DNA of 64,000 nt from Antitrichia curtipendula (GCA_951230915.1 OX579635.1:1674001-1738000), one strand, 5' to 3'. Shown: positions 36,139 to 48,142, numbered from the stretch's first letter. Program-made: numbers and translations. Notes: generated by a model not told the origin, from the letters alone.

Positions 36139-37257
36139 AGAGAGAGAAACCCATTCTAGGGTGGACCTGTACTGATAATAAACGCCCGAAGGTTACACGC
36201 CCGAGGGCAGCAGACCGCCCGAAGGCAATTTTAAACGCCCGGAGGCAGGGGGGAGGAACAAGCCGGAAGGCTGGGAATGACAGAGGATGAACAGAAACTA
36301 AGGGCAGCCAATGAAATTCAAGGGCGGGGATGGAGTTGACCGGAAGTTTGACCCGAAGGCAGAGAGGCCGGAGGCCAGAGAGCCGACCCTCGGCACTAAG
36401 GGCCAGCTTACATGTGAGCCCGGTGGGCAAGTTTCCAACTATTTCAAGCAAGATGACAAAAGCGGCTCCACCGATTGTCTTGCCGGGGTGGGCAAGCGGG
36501 AAAGGAGGAGGTGAAGTTTCACCGATACCGGTGGACAACCTCATTGGTGGAAACTAGAGAATCTAATGCGTGTGAAATTTTTATTGTTTCCCACCCCACC
36601 CACCGGGTCCACATAAAAGTGGAATGACTATTTTTCCTTGTAGCACTTGATGTGAAGCTTCACCAATCACCGATACATGTAAGGAGGCCCTAAGGGTGAG
36701 CTTACATGCTGTATCGGTGGGCAGAGGGAAAAGGGGGGAGCTACAAGGAAAAATACGAAAACCACTTTTATGTGGACTCGATGGGTGGAGGAGGGATACA
36801 ACTAGGAGTTGACACATATGAGATTCTCTCATACTTCACTATTCATCTCTTAGTCTCCACCAATGGAGTTGTTCACCGAGTGTCTACCGGAATCGGTAGA
36901 CAATGGAATATATTCCTTGGTCTTGCCCATCCCTGTAGACAATCGGGGGGAGGCACTTTTGTCATCTTGCTTGTTTTAGAGTCAAGTTTGCCCACCGGGT
37001 GAGCATGTAAGGAGGCCATGCCTGCCCGGCCAAAAAATATAAAAAGAGCCCCCTGTATTGAACCGATTTTTCGGAATTTCTGCACTCCCTCAAGAAATTG
37101 GGGGCCTCTGATTGCAAATATGAGTTCAGAATTAAAAAAAAAAAATTTGTGTAAAAAATAAAAAATTTCAGTGTTTTCTACGGGCAGGGGCAGGCAGGCG
37201 TTTCCTTAAAACCGACTGGGACTTAGTGCCGAGGAGAGCCGCCCCGAAGGGCAAGAG
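36139..37257. mobile_element. 1.1-kb insertion with 17-bp flanking duplication, containing a foldback
   Basis: GTGAACCACTTGTCTGG occurs at 36,122-36,138 and 37,258-37,274, and only once at the corresponding site upstream of genes 2 and 3 (near 52,636). A 17-bp duplication is in the range made by target-primed reverse transcription. However, the insert has no terminal poly-A, and its body is a foldback (36,390-36,570 against 36,780-37,020). The left part has repeated 'cgcccgaagg' phrases. The long minus-strand frame here (35,861-36,544) crosses element boundaries and is not a gene. Class unknown. Confidence 0.75.
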
Positions 37258-37407
37258 TGAACCACTTGTCTGGGACCAGCAACTCTGAAACTCCATTTCG
37301 CCTAGAGTACAGTACTGTATAGTACAGTACGTCCCTGACTCCAAGACCTTGCACCTAATTCTCCAAGACCACCAGTCCATAAAAGAGATTTCTTGACTAG
37401 CTCGGCA

Positions 37408-37706
37408 CTGTGTGCAAACCCATCCATTCTGGTGGCCACCTGGTCAAGTAATTGGTCCACCGGGTGACTGATGGTGAAGGAACCCCAGTCCCGGATTAGG
37501 GTTCAGGGTGTCAGCACATCCCAGTCACTATAAACTTCCCGGTTGTTGTGCACCGTGTGCAAACCCATCCATTCTGGTGGCCACCTGGTCAAGTAATTGG
37601 TCCACCGGGTGACTGAAGGTGAAGGAAGTCAAGGAACCCCAGTCCTGGATTAGGGCTCAGGGTGTCAGCACATCCCAGTCACTATAAACTTCCCGGTTGT
37701 TGTGCA
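37408..37706 (+). promoter_or_regulatory. Tandemly duplicated core promoter of dirigent gene 1
   Basis: A unit of about 145 bp beginning 'tgtgcaaacccatccattc' and ending 'cccggttgttgtgca' occurs twice (37,408-37,552 and 37,553-37,706). Each copy has a TATA-like CTATAAAC (37,528-37,535 and 37,682-37,689). Genes 2 and 3 have one copy only. The proximal TATA lies 130 bp before the ATG. Function is inferred from position and from conservation among the three paralogues. Confidence 0.7.
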
Positions 37707-37717
37707 GTGAATTCACC

Positions 37718-37954
37718 ATGATCGCTGGAGCTTGCATTTCACTCGCATTTCACTCGCAGCTTGAGCATCTTGGAGTGGTCTTCGTGACCGGCAGCAGCTC
37801 CTTGCTGCACCATGGCCACCGTTTTGAGCTCCCCGAGTCGCCCGGCCGCTTCTGTTTTGGTTCTCGCAGGCACGGTCCTGGTCGTGCTGCTCAGTGCTCA
37901 CTTGGGCGAGGCCGCGGCGTACTACGAGAAATTGGGGCCCTACTACCAGCATGA
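37718..37954 (+). other. Upstream ORF overlapping the dirigent 1 start
   Basis: The first ATG after the proximal TATA opens a 78-codon frame that overlaps the main coding region by 143 nt in another frame. If the transcript starts about 30 nt after the TATA, this ATG would lie very close to the cap and might be skipped. Genes 2 and 3 have only a short, non-overlapping version. Confidence 0.4.
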
Positions 37955-38621
37955 CATTGTGTCCAGGCCCAATTTCACCGACCTCATCACAGTTCGAGGG
38001 TATTCCCGAACCGAGGGATTCGGTGCGCTTTCGATTTTCGATGATCCAATCACGGTCACGCCTGACATCAATTCCGAAACTGTGGGCCGGGTGCAAGGCT
38101 TTCAAGCAGTTGTGAGCACCCTACCCTGACTTCTGTCGCCTTACAAATTGGCACATTGATTGAGTTCTTGAATCATTAGTCGGGTCAGCTTGAATTCCTA
38201 GTAGCTAGGTCCATGTACTTTCAGGTAACTCTGATTCTCCACACTTCCTGTCTTGCTGCCAACAAGGGTGTTTACTTGTTTTGACTTCCCAGAACTTGTT
38301 GTTGGGTGTTCCGTGTAGGTTGCTCTGGATGAGTCCCGTTTTGCGATTACCCAAACCGTGCATCTTCCCGGTGGCACCCTCTCCTTCGTTGGCCAAATCT
38401 CCGTAATCAACAACGCGGACAGCAGGTTGCACTGTGTTGGGGGAACTGGTGATTTCGAAGGCGTCCTTCGCGGGTATTACATGGCCGAATTGTACCAGAT
38501 GAATGAGTACGCTATGGATGCAATTTTGAAGGTCACTTTGTATTACCATAATCCGGAGAAGGTGCAGAAGTTCAGAAGAACTTCTCTAAGCAATGTCTTC
38601 TCTAGAGTGATGGATTATTGA
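37812..38621 (+). CDS. Dirigent-like protein 1 (two exons)
   Basis: Joined exons 37,812-38,111 and 38,319-38,621 encode 200 residues. The donor is GTGAGC after '...GFQAV' and the acceptor is GTGTAG; the 207-nt intron is phase 0. Residues 1-35 form a signal peptide (hydrophobic 'SVLVLAGTVLVVLLSA'). The mature part has dirigent blocks: 'YYQHDIVSRPNFTD' (with an N-glycosylation site), 'FGALSIFDDPIT', 'SETVGRVQGF' and 'LHCVGGTGDFEGVLRGY'. Dirigent proteins are extracellular beta-barrel proteins that steer phenoxy-radical coupling in lignan and related pathways; the substrate here is unknown. Exon 1 is almost identical to genes 2 and 3, while exon 2 is only about 70% alike and adds a basic tail of ~17 residues ('KFRRTSLSNVFSRVMDY'). 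The ATG is chosen because it starts the signal peptide and is shared by all three copies. Confidence 0.88.
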
Positions 38622-41054
38622 TTGTCCAGTTCCGCACTAGGCTCAATTCTAGACCTACACAGCAGAGATGTTCTTTCAGATTCTTGACCATGGGGAATTG
38701 AGGTTGGTCCCGGGGTATTACTTTAGAGAAGTGCTATTGTGTTGGTATAGGAAAGTACTTGTTGGCTTCTAAATCCAGTTGTATTCTGAGTCTTTTTGGT
38801 AATAATAATTATTCAACCTCCATCACATGCACATAAGTATCAAGTGTCCATATGCTTCTTGCCTTATAGGAGGTAGACTACATTATTTTAATAGCTCTTA
38901 ATCCTAAAAAGAGGGGTTGATCAATGTGGAAATCATCCTTTTCGGTACCATGTGAATCATGTGCTTAAGAAAACCCAAAGACAATCAAATTACTGTGCAA
39001 GACCACCCCTTTTCATATAAGATTCCAAGGATGAACATTGACACCTCCGTCTTTCCGTGTTACATAGAAAGATTCTTCATCATCCATCAGACACTTATTA
39101 ATGTACCTATCGTCCTTGTAAACTTAAATTAAAAACATGAGTTGATCCTTCAGAAATCTATGTCTAACAAAAACAACAAAAAACATAGATGTTAGATCCC
39201 AAGTTCAGACCAATTCTTTTTTTTTCATTTTTCTAAAATGGATGAAAAGGCAATATGTCATTGGTTGTGATTGCTAAAGTAGCAATTTCAAAGAACAAGT
39301 GACAGTTTTGAGGTGGCAACAAATGGAAATTGCTGAAAAAATAGTTGGTAAATTCTTTGTACAACTTAATTTTGTTTGGGCAATCACATGTCAGTATGAA
39401 ACGTATTATTGCTGAATAGAACAATTCTATGCAACTAAATTGGCAAAGTGGGACACAACTTTAGAGTCAATCAGCCGAACTAATGGTGATAGATTAGTGC
39501 CGTAAGATGGCGATATGCCAATGTACATTTGGCCAACTAGGGACAATGCAATGTTGATTAAATTAGGAGCCCTGTCAGAGAACACCTAAATTGTAGTCAC
39601 TTGGGTGGCTTAAATCATTCTGCAGTTCTTTTGATGTTTTTTTTGACATGCACCTCCATCTTGCTTTTTGTAGAGTCTAATTTACAACATATCTAGTCAT
39701 TGAAGAATATATATATTTTGATGATTCTTGTAAGTCAATTGAACAAGGCTATGCATTGACTATTTCCAAAGGGAGTGGGGCTCTCTTACTTGCACCTTAG
39801 TTTACCACTTATTCATTCTTCACAAGAAGATCCTAAGGACTATGCGAGAGCATGCAAACACACCTATTGAATCATTAAGGTACTTACGCAAGACTTGACA
39901 CAAAACTCTTTCAAAATCATAAGGAAGGAGAAATGATTGAACCTGCCTATGGTGAACTTGACACAAGAGTCTTAAATTTCAAGATCAAAACAAAATGAAT
40001 TGCATTGTATGGTATGTGCAACAACATTGTTGGAACATTCCTTCACCAGTCGCCACGAACCGTGTCCACAAAGTACTTCAAAGTCATCGAAATGGTTTGT
40101 AAAAGGGGGAGCAATCATCCCCATAATTGGAATTTAGCCTAATTGATGCAAGACACCAAACATTTTACAACCAGCAAATAGAGTGATCATTGATTATTAA
40201 TACTTCAAGTGAACCTTCCGTGAAAAAACAATTCTTGTTGTGATCGATTGCATCAACTTTGTTCTGGTTCAATGGCATTGATGATTGGTCCCAATGTTCC
40301 CAAATTCAATCCCTAACCCAAGTTTAGATCCAGAAATGGAAGAGACACACTCAAAGTTCCTCAAAGTCTTTCACTTCTATGAATTCCTTCCTTGCGTACA
40401 ATGAGTTCTGCAACTTGCATTACTTCTCTCTACTTCTAAATTCCAAAAATAATCTCAAAATAGAATCTTATATTTGTCGGCTCTAGTTGCACCTGCATTG
40501 CTGCACATCGACCAATTGTCTCCAAGTCTTCAATGCAACAATTATAACACCCTATCCAACCACATATTGCTCAAAGCAAGCAACTAGCCTACAACAGCAT
40601 AAGCACATTCAATTCAATGCTAGCTCAACCCTAAACTATTGAAAGTAACATTGCTTTCAAAGGAATGCCATGGAATTATCAGATTTCAATCTACAACCAC
40701 TAAGCCTTCTATACTTGAGAGATTGATTCAACAACTTCAATAGGAATAAGACAAAAGCCCTCTAGCTTACTAATCGGTACACATCAATTTAAAACTCCAT
40801 TTTAAAAAGTACAACGCCGATCACAACCTTTGCCCATTGGTATTAATAGAATAAAAGAAAATCCCTAAAGATTGTGCAATAACAACCAAAAGCAATGCAG
40901 AATGAAATGACGACACTCTAACTCCAAATTAGAGACGTCTGATCCCAGTTTCACACTAGTGACCTCTATGACAAAGACGAGGATAAACGTTGATGTTTGA
41001 TTCTATGTTTGAGCTAGGGACCTCTAAGGTGATTGCACCCAAATGTAAACAAGA
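38622..41054. other. Gene 1 3' flank and intergenic DNA
   Basis: No canonical AATAAA lies close to the gene 1 stop. The rest is AT-rich and without a supportable frame. Confidence 0.35.
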
Positions 41055-41312
41055 ATCAATTCACAGGAGGATTTCGTGACGTTAACCGGGGCTAATCCTT
41101 TGAGGAATAGCCCCCACTTTAGACCCCATGTACACAATGTTTGAAAAATTTCGGATTTTTTTTCCACACTACTTTAGACCCCAAAATGTCCCACCTTGGC
41201 CAGGCTAAAGTTTATGCGGGATTAAGTCTTGGGGTCTAGAGTGGGACAATTTAGACTCCCCCAAAACTTTAGCCCCAGGGGCTAACGCCATGAAATCTTC
41301 TTGTGATTGTAG
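41055..41312. mobile_element. 258-bp MITE-like element with ~30-bp TIRs
   Basis: The left end 'tcacaggaggatttcgtgac' is mirrored by the right end, whose reverse complement reads 'tcacaagaagatttcatggc'; both then continue 'gttaacc/gttagccc' and 'ggggcta'. The interior is rich in 'tagacccc' and 'tgggac' phrases. No convincing target duplication was found, so the exact limits are uncertain. Confidence 0.6.
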
Positions 41313-42089
41313 ACACCTAGAATAAGGTAGGGTGCTGTAAAACCTCCCCTCTCCTTCAAATTGCCCCTATTTTTAGTTGAAGAATGAAGATGAGGTGATC
41401 CTTAAATCGACCACTTCAGCAAATTGAATGAATCAAGGAAAAATTGTTTTTCTAGTACAAAAGCTATTCATTGCCTTTGATTTTGCACATTTCTTTACAA
41501 GTTGCAAGTGGATGGACTTTGAAAGAACTATGGTCACAGATAGGCGCCTGTGTCCCAAGTCTTTGAAAATATATAAGTAATTCAAAAATGCTTGGAAAAA
41601 TACAAACCCCTTTGTATTAGGTTCCACATCTACTTCTTTTTCCTCTTAAAAACAATCTAAAAATACTTTTGTCCATAGAAACCTATGAAAAGGCAAACTA
41701 GTCCTTAAATGTTTGCTTTTAGTGGATACTACCTTAAGCACTAAACTAAAGCGTAGATGGCCCCATTGCTGACAGGTGGGTTTCCATGAATGTGTCACAG
41801 TGATGGGGCTAGGTTTTGTATTAACAAATAGAACAACCTTCATACAAGATTAGGATTTATTGTTTTTGGGTATTTCCATGTCCACTTTGGTAGTAGTCTA
41901 TTGTCCACAATAGCTTCATCTACACACGTTTTTTCAAATTCATCTTATATTCATATAAGCTTAAAGAAATACAAAACTAATTTTTTTGGTTTCTTGAATC
42001 ATTTCCTAACAAGCTCACATTATATTATTTTGTTTCTATTGTCAAGATTTGCAAATCTTGAATAAGTGTCACATTTAGGTGGTTCTGTG
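41313..42089. repeat. Outer, diverged extension of the palindrome (left side)
   Basis: About 41,640-42,089 is the inverse of 55,377-55,825, recognisable by 'tgatggggctaggttttgt' against 'acaaaacctggccccatca' and 'caagatttgcaaatcttg' against its mirror. Identity is clearly lower than in the inner arms. The first 300 bp hold nothing recognised. Confidence 0.65.
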
Positions 42090-42093
42090 TTAA

Positions 42094-42692
42094 CCCTTAA
42101 TAAACCAGGTCACCTGGGGTGTTTGAGTATATATAGTCCTTGTCTTCTTGACTAGCTCTTGTAACAAACATAATCTTCATTTGTACGGAATAATTTTGAT
42201 GATCGCCACTATTGAAATAAAACAAGGCTTATTTAGCTTTACTATAAAATGAAAAAAGACTAACAAAATTGCACAACTTTTGAAAAAATGACACCGTTGA
42301 CAAGATTGATGAAAGATGTTTGGTTAGGGAGCACTTTGTATGTACGCTGAAATCAAAATGTTGAAATTTTAAAGTCCAAAAATTCTGATTTTTTTCTTAC
42401 ACGTGCGTGTAATTATAATATTGCTTTAATTTGTTTTTCAAATCATTTTAGAAAGTAGAAAAAAAAGATATGAGAATGTGAAGCAGCGGCCCTTAATGCC
42501 CAATCCATTCTCAAAAAATTCAACAAAAATTCAACACTCAATCATTTCTCAATCAGATTGCATCGACGGATTCAATAGAAAAAATCATCAAGGGCCTCCT
42601 TGTTGCTTACAAATTGTTACTGAGGTTCACATATCAAATTTTTTACAAATGTAGTTGTAGAAGCCATGTGGCAGCCTTATGGTCCTTTAGTG
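42094..42692. mobile_element. Probable TTAA element H (599 bp)
   Basis: TTAA at 42,090-42,093 precedes CCCTTAATAAACCAGG; the right side ends '...ggtcctttagtg' before TTTA (42,693-42,696). The mirror site near 55,380 reads 'gttagcctaac' then a single TTAA with no extra sequence, so this segment is an insertion at TTAA. The terminal inverted repeats are weak (CCCTTAATAAACC against CACTAAAGGACC). Confidence 0.5.
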
Positions 42693-43929
42693 TTTACTGT
42701 GTTAGCCTAACGTGATGACCAACTATGCCAACTAGACCCCTCCCTATCCATGATGCATAGTCACCCAAGCAAAGAAGGTGCTATGTTGGCCCGTGGATCA
42801 TCATATCTTTGCAAACTCAAATTTATAATTTACACTGTACATATCAAATTAATAAAAGATATCAACAAAATTCATCTGAAACTTTGAAGTATAGCTTGTC
42901 AGATACAATTCAAATTCTAGAAAGCAAGTAATTTTTTGGCATCACCAAATTTTAAGGTCTAGTCTTAGACAATATGAAGATTCATTTAAGCTATCCCCCT
43001 CAAGTTTTCTTGATCTTTGAGATAGGAGGCTCGTAAAGCGTGCACTTAAAGAAAATAAGACATTTGTGGCAACCAAACATGCTTAAAAAAAATTAGCGGA
43101 TGAAGAGGTTGATAAGCAATGATAGCCAAATTTTTTTTCAAAATTTTGGAGTTAAATACAATTAAACAAAGAATTCACAAACAATTCAAGCAAAGGTTGA
43201 CAATTTTGGTCATAGTCACAGCAATCATGAATCCAAACATGCATTATAATGAAACAACAAGGTCCAAAAAGTGAGTTAGTAGCTACCTACAATCACAAAA
43301 AACTCACCAAGCACATTCATTTAATTTTGAGGTCATTGTAAGTGACTATTTTGCATTGGTCCTTCAATCCACGTGTATTTTATTCTAAGTCAATTCAAAA
43401 TTCTATCACAATAGAACTCTTCTAATTGAAGAGGTCCTACCAAAGTTCCTTTAGAGAGGTTCAAGACATTAGAGAGGATCCACACTACATAGGAGGTTGC
43501 CCTTGTGGTCCACGTGTTGTACCTTCAAGCCACAAAGCTTGTTAACAAGAACAATTTTCCCTTTTCTTTGACAAGGTGAATTCCACCACCAGTATTGCTT
43601 GGCCCTCTCTCATTAAATGCCACCACTTATTTTATTCCGGAAGCCCGGGACCGCTCCGACCTATTACTTTACGGAGGTTTATTCATCATTCATGGAGGGG
43701 GTACTTATACTTATAGGAGTTCTACTCTACAACCAAAGTACAAACATCACATTGTCAACCATGAAGTCCTGCAAAGTCCTAAAATGAAGCACATGTCCTT
43801 GCATTCCCTGACCAGAAAAAGGATCAGGAACTTCCAACACGCTATTGTAAGCAAGGTTATTGGCCTTCTTACACCTGTAGTCGATTCAAAATGACCCTAC
43901 AGAATTCAGGCCTCCTACCTTTACTTAGT

Positions 43930-43935
43930 TTTATT
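43930..43935 (-). terminator. Possible polyadenylation signal of dirigent gene 2
   Basis: AATAAA on the minus strand, about 190 nt after the stop codon. Mirror of 54,142-54,147. Confidence 0.4.
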
Positions 43936-44120
43936 TGCAGCTGTCCTCTTCCTACCTACCCACCATCCGAAGTCATGGAGTCTGCCTCCTGCAAGGCATG
44001 AAGGATACAGACGGAAACTTGTCCCTTCTGTTCTGCCCATGTGAAGGAGGTTGTATAACTCCCAAGGTATCTCCAAAAGACTCGGCATGCACGTGGATGG
44101 AGGAACCATCGAGTCCTCTT

Positions 44121-45044
44121 CTACCAGTACTTCTTCTCCTTGTGGTAATTGATAGTGACCTTCAAAATGGCATCGATAGTGTACTCATTAATCTGGTACA
44201 ATTCGGTCTCGAAAAAACCGTGAACCACGCCGTCGAATTCACCAGTTCCCCCAACACAGTGCAACCTGCTGTCCGCCTTGCTCAACATGGAGAGTTGACC
44301 AACGAAGGAGAGGGTGCCACCGGGAAGATGCACGGTTTGGGTCATCAGAACACTGGACTCATCCAGAGCAACCTGCAGAGAACACCCAACAACAAGATCT
44401 CAGAAGTAAGTCAAAAGAAGTATAAGAAGTCCAGCCAGGGGAAGAAAGCAACCAAAGGCTAGCTAGCGAGAAATCAATGATGATTCGACGAACTCAAGGC
44501 CTGACTGCACGGGAGTGATCGATGCCGGCAAAGTGAAATTCAGTCTGAATGGTGTTCTACCTGCCCAACACTCAGTCTCATCAACACCCTTGTTGGCAGC
44601 AAGACAGGAAGTGTGGAGAATCAGAGTTACCTGAAAGTACATGGACCTAGCTACTAGGGAATTCAAGCTGACCCGACTAATGATTCAAGAGCTCAATCAA
44701 TGTGCCAGTTTGTAAGGCGACAGAAGTCAGGGTAGGGTGCTCACAACTGCTTGAAAGCCTTGCACCCGGCCCACAGTTTCGGAATTGATGTCAGGCGTGA
44801 CCGTGATTGGATCATCGAAAATCGAAAGCGCACCGAATCCCTCGGTTCGGGAATACCCTCGAACTGTGATGAGGTCGGTGAAATTGGGCCTGGACACAAT
44901 GTCATGCTGGTAGTAGGGCCCCAATTTCTCGTAGTAGGCCGCGGCCTCGCCCAAGGGAGCACTGAGCAGCACGACCAGGACCGTGCCTGCGAGAACCAAA
45001 ACAGAAGCGGCCGGGCGACTCGGGGAGCTCAAAACGGTGGCCAT
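44121..45044 (-). CDS. Dirigent-like protein 2 (two exons, identical to gene 3)
   Basis: Exon 1 is 44,745-45,044 and exon 2 is 44,121-44,372 on the minus strand; the 372-nt phase-0 intron has donor GTGAGC and acceptor CTGCAG. The 183-residue product has a signal peptide (1-35), 'YYQHDIV' at 44-50, 'FDDPIT' at 76-81, 'VGRVQG' at 91-96 and 'VGGTGEFDGVVHGF' at 140-153, the dirigent signature blocks. It is expected to be secreted and to act in the cell wall or apoplast in radical coupling; the true substrate is unknown. The intron is 165 nt longer than that of gene 1. The gene is head-to-head with gene 3 across 8 kb, inside near-identical palindrome arms. Being the same protein from two loci, it may be a dosage duplicate. 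Confidence 0.9.
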
Positions 45045-45068
45045 GGTGCAGCAAGGAGCTGCTGCCGG

Positions 45069-45143
45069 TCACGAAGACCACTCCAAGATGCTCAAGCTGC
45101 GAGTGAAAAAAATGCGAGTGAAATGCGAGTGAAATGCGATCAT
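45069..45143 (-). other. 24-codon upstream ORF of dirigent gene 2
   Basis: Mirror of 52,934-53,008. It ends 24 nt before the main ATG and does not overlap it. Confidence 0.35.
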
Positions 45144-45171
45144 GGTGAATTCACTGCACAACAACCGGGAA

Positions 45172-45179
45172 GTTTATAG
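45172..45179 (-). promoter_or_regulatory. TATA-like box of dirigent gene 2
   Basis: CTATAAAC on the minus strand, about 130 bp before the ATG, in a block conserved in all three genes ('cagtcactataaacttccc'). Confidence 0.6.
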
Positions 45180-47523
45180 TGACTGGGATGTGCTGACACC
45201 CTGAGCCCTAATCCGGGACTGGGGTTCCTTCACCATCAGTCACCCGGTGGACCGATTACTTGACCAGGTGGCCACCAGAATGGATGGGTTTGCACACGGT
45301 GCCGAGCTAGTCAAGAAATCTCTCTTTCATGGACTGGTGGTCTTGAAGAATTAGGTGCAAGGTCTTGGAGTCAGGGACTTACTGTACTGTACTCTAGGCG
45401 AAATGGAGTTTCAGAGTTGCTTGTCCCAGACAAGTGGTTCACAATCAAAAGAGCTCCTCCCCTTTCCTGATTAGGCAAAAAGTATTACAAGTATTTCGTG
45501 CGTAGAATATTAGCGCTAACACTGATCCACGAGTATGGACCCCAATACATTGCACGGCGCACGACAGCCTGAGATTCGTAACACATTAGGAGTATTTGGT
45601 ACAGTTTTAGCAGAGCAGCTCTCTCATTCACTTACACATTCTCTAGCTTTTATCACAGAAAATTCAAAATAGAAGTCGAGCATGGGAGCACGTAAGAGGA
45701 TAGGGTGTACGAAGAAACTAACGAGATGCAGAAGCTGGATGCAGCCGCACTACACTACAGAGAATTATTCCCGTGAGAATCAAATGTGTTCACATGTAAA
45801 GATTCATGTTATAGAAATTCATTCAACGCAACCAGCACAGGCGTGTAACGATTATCGCAAATACAAGCTCCTCCTTCACATTCTCAGGGCCACAGCTCAC
45901 CGTCAGGATATGTGCCACAGGGATACACAAACAGGTTCTTTCCTTAAAACCAACCAGTTTTTGGATCGGACGTACTCCCCAACATCACAAACGGGACCAA
46001 TCAGACTTCATTGTCCATGCGCGTCCACCTTCACCGGACGTGCATTGCCTAGCTCCAGTTAGGGGAAAATTCAAGAGCCTCTTACCCTCTTACCCTATAC
46101 AAGGGTAAAGTGTTGAGGTATGTTCGCACTTGGTGTTAAAGGTATAATGTGTAATTTTTTCCAAAAATGTATAAATGTATAAATCTAAATTTATAATTTT
46201 TTCCAAAAATTAAGGTTCGGCAGATGCTAAATATATAACTTTTTGCTAATAGTTTTTTTACCATACATTTTTTTCTTAAAACATAATTTTCCTAAAATTC
46301 TGACATCTCTTTTTAGGATATATTTTGGACGGGCCTTGCCCTACAACTACGGTAGTTTGTTACTCAACTTAGAATATAAAAGCTCACTAATAGCACTATT
46401 ATTCCTCTGTACTTTTGATACTTGAGCATGGAAAGTGATAAAAATTCCTACCATGTTAGGTTGGGCCAATGCTTGCGAGCGTGGCAAAAAATCTTCATGA
46501 AGGCAATTTGTCGCAAGATACTTTAAATTCTTATGTTTTTATTATACTAATGATGCTTAAAAAAAATTAATTTCATTATTAGACACTATTGCACCAATTA
46601 AAAAATGATTGCTCCTTTTTTATGCTCCCTTATTGCTAAATATTATGAGTTTTCTAATAAATCATCCTTGTACCCAAGTGAAATTTAAGAATATTCTTCA
46701 AAACATCAAAAATTATATAAGTTCATTATATTTTGAAATAAAAAGACTCAAAAAGTTTAGCAACTTCAAATAATTATAACTCTCTTTTATTATAGGGATG
46801 ACAACGATATTCTCGGAGAGAAACTATAGATGCCTTGGAGCTGAATAGGTAATTGAAAGTAAAGTTAGAGTATGCAAGGGACACTTTAATTATTATATAT
46901 CTTTCTCAAGTGGCATATATGCTTTCATATTTTGAGTTCAAGAATTCAAACATTCATACTCAATCAACAATAGTAGACATGCACAATTACTAACAACCAC
47001 AATGGAATTCAGATAAGGAAAAGTGTGCCGGATCAACATTGCTTTAGACTGTTATGTAGGCCTCATAGGATATTTCATTGAAATGTAAATATTCCTATGA
47101 ACCAATTTTGATTGAAGTGACTACAATACCTAAACCTTATAAAGAAGATTTATATATATGCTTAAAGGTGGTAAAGGGCTCCGCAAGGATTGGATACTAA
47201 TGTTATGACCATCATAATATTTGTTGACAACTTTTTGACATCTTCTTGTGTGCTTAATGTTGAAATAAAATCATTTGACTATATATGGAATTGAGTCAAA
47301 TGAACCATTATTCTAATTGGCTTAGCATGTTCTAAGAGCTGCATCAAATGAACATTTACAATCTATACCATTGCAAAGTTGTGGAGGGTATCCTTGTAAT
47401 ACAAATCTAATATGATTTCTGAATTCCAAACAAATTGGAAGAATATTTTGTAATTTTGAGATCTACAAGAAGCAGTTGGTTGTGTTTGAATTGATTCAAG
47501 GTTATAATTTAGAGTAACCTTAA

Positions 47524-47909
47524 CCCTTTAGGGCCTAAGGCGCCCCTTTTGATGATGAAATCACCTTGATGAAAGTTGGTGTTCAAAATCAAATAAATTG
47601 GACTTTTGTCCCAATTGGGGAGCATTGAAGGAATGTGAACTTATTATGTTGATCATCATAGATGGAGTCCCATGAATTTGTAAACAAATGAAATTTTTTG
47701 CAATATTCAGATTCCTTCATGATTGACTTAAATTCCCTTCCTCTAGAGCTAATATTCATTCAAAATCATTGTATATAGGCTTATTAGATGCACAATTTCT
47801 ATGCCCTCCTACTTCATTCAAACTTCACTTCCAAGTGGAGCCTTGGTTTTAAATTATTTCCAAAATTTGAATTAAATCAACCAAAATAGGCATGCTCGGC
47901 CCTAAAGGG
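47524..47909. mobile_element. TTAA element F (386 bp)
   Basis: Ends CCCTTTAGGGCCTAAGGCGC and, in reverse complement, CCCTTTAGGGCCGAGCATGC. TTAA lies at 47,520-47,523 and 47,910-47,913. Block L has the same flank ('ggttactttaa..' inverse) joined directly to element D through one TTAA (32,363-32,366), so F inserted after the L/R duplication. Confidence 0.9.
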
Positions 47910-47913
47910 TTAA

Positions 47914-48138
47914 CCCCTTAGCGCTTGAATCTTTTTTTGAGTTTTTAGATATTTTTTGTTTATATCTTTATTGAGTAAAATATTTACCTCAATTTCATCA
48001 AACTCATCATACAAAAAGTTTTTTTTTTCTTCTAAAAGTCAAGTATTGGTTTGGATAAATGAAAAGTTGTGTGGTCAAAAAAGTCTTTGGAACCTCTCTA
48101 TTCATCATCTAAATCTTAGACTTTGAAGCACTAAGGGG
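47914..48138. mobile_element. TTAA element D, copy in block R (225 bp)
   Basis: Ends CCCCTTAGCGCTTGAATC and, in reverse complement, CCCCTTAGTGCTTCAAAGTC. Flanked by TTAA (shared with F) and TTGA (48,139-48,142, shared with the next element). Inverse of 32,142-32,362. Confidence 0.85.
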
Positions 48139-48142
48139 TTGA

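Larger units (their letters stand above)
34545..37407 (+). promoter_or_regulatory. Distal upstream region of dirigent gene 1, enlarged by insertions
   Basis: Blocks at 34,551-34,990, 35,680-35,780, 36,031-36,138 and 37,258-37,407 are collinear with 52,015-52,780 upstream of gene 3 and its mirror upstream of gene 2. In gene 1 they are spread apart by about 690 bp (34,990-35,680, present only here), a 249-bp TIR element and a 1.1-kb insertion. Minus-strand frames here (for example 34,670-34,927) are not conserved as intact proteins between the copies. Confidence 0.55.
42701..46142. repeat. Palindrome arm 1 (3,442 bp)
   Basis: Exact inverse, without indels, of 51,935-55,376: paired positions always add up to 98,077. 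Only a few mismatches were seen, for example near 42,772 and 42,805. The arm contains dirigent gene 2, its promoter and 3' flank. The inner end lies inside a remnant of element J; the outer end lies next to element H. Confidence 0.95.

Noticed and set aside
35861..36544. 227-codon minus-strand frame
   Set aside because: It crosses the boundaries of two independent insertions, so it cannot be an ancestral gene; no domain is seen.
43595..43894. 99-codon frame downstream of gene 2 (mirror 54,183-54,482)
   Set aside because: Starts at a non-ATG codon and lies antisense to the dirigent 3' flank; conserved only through the palindrome.
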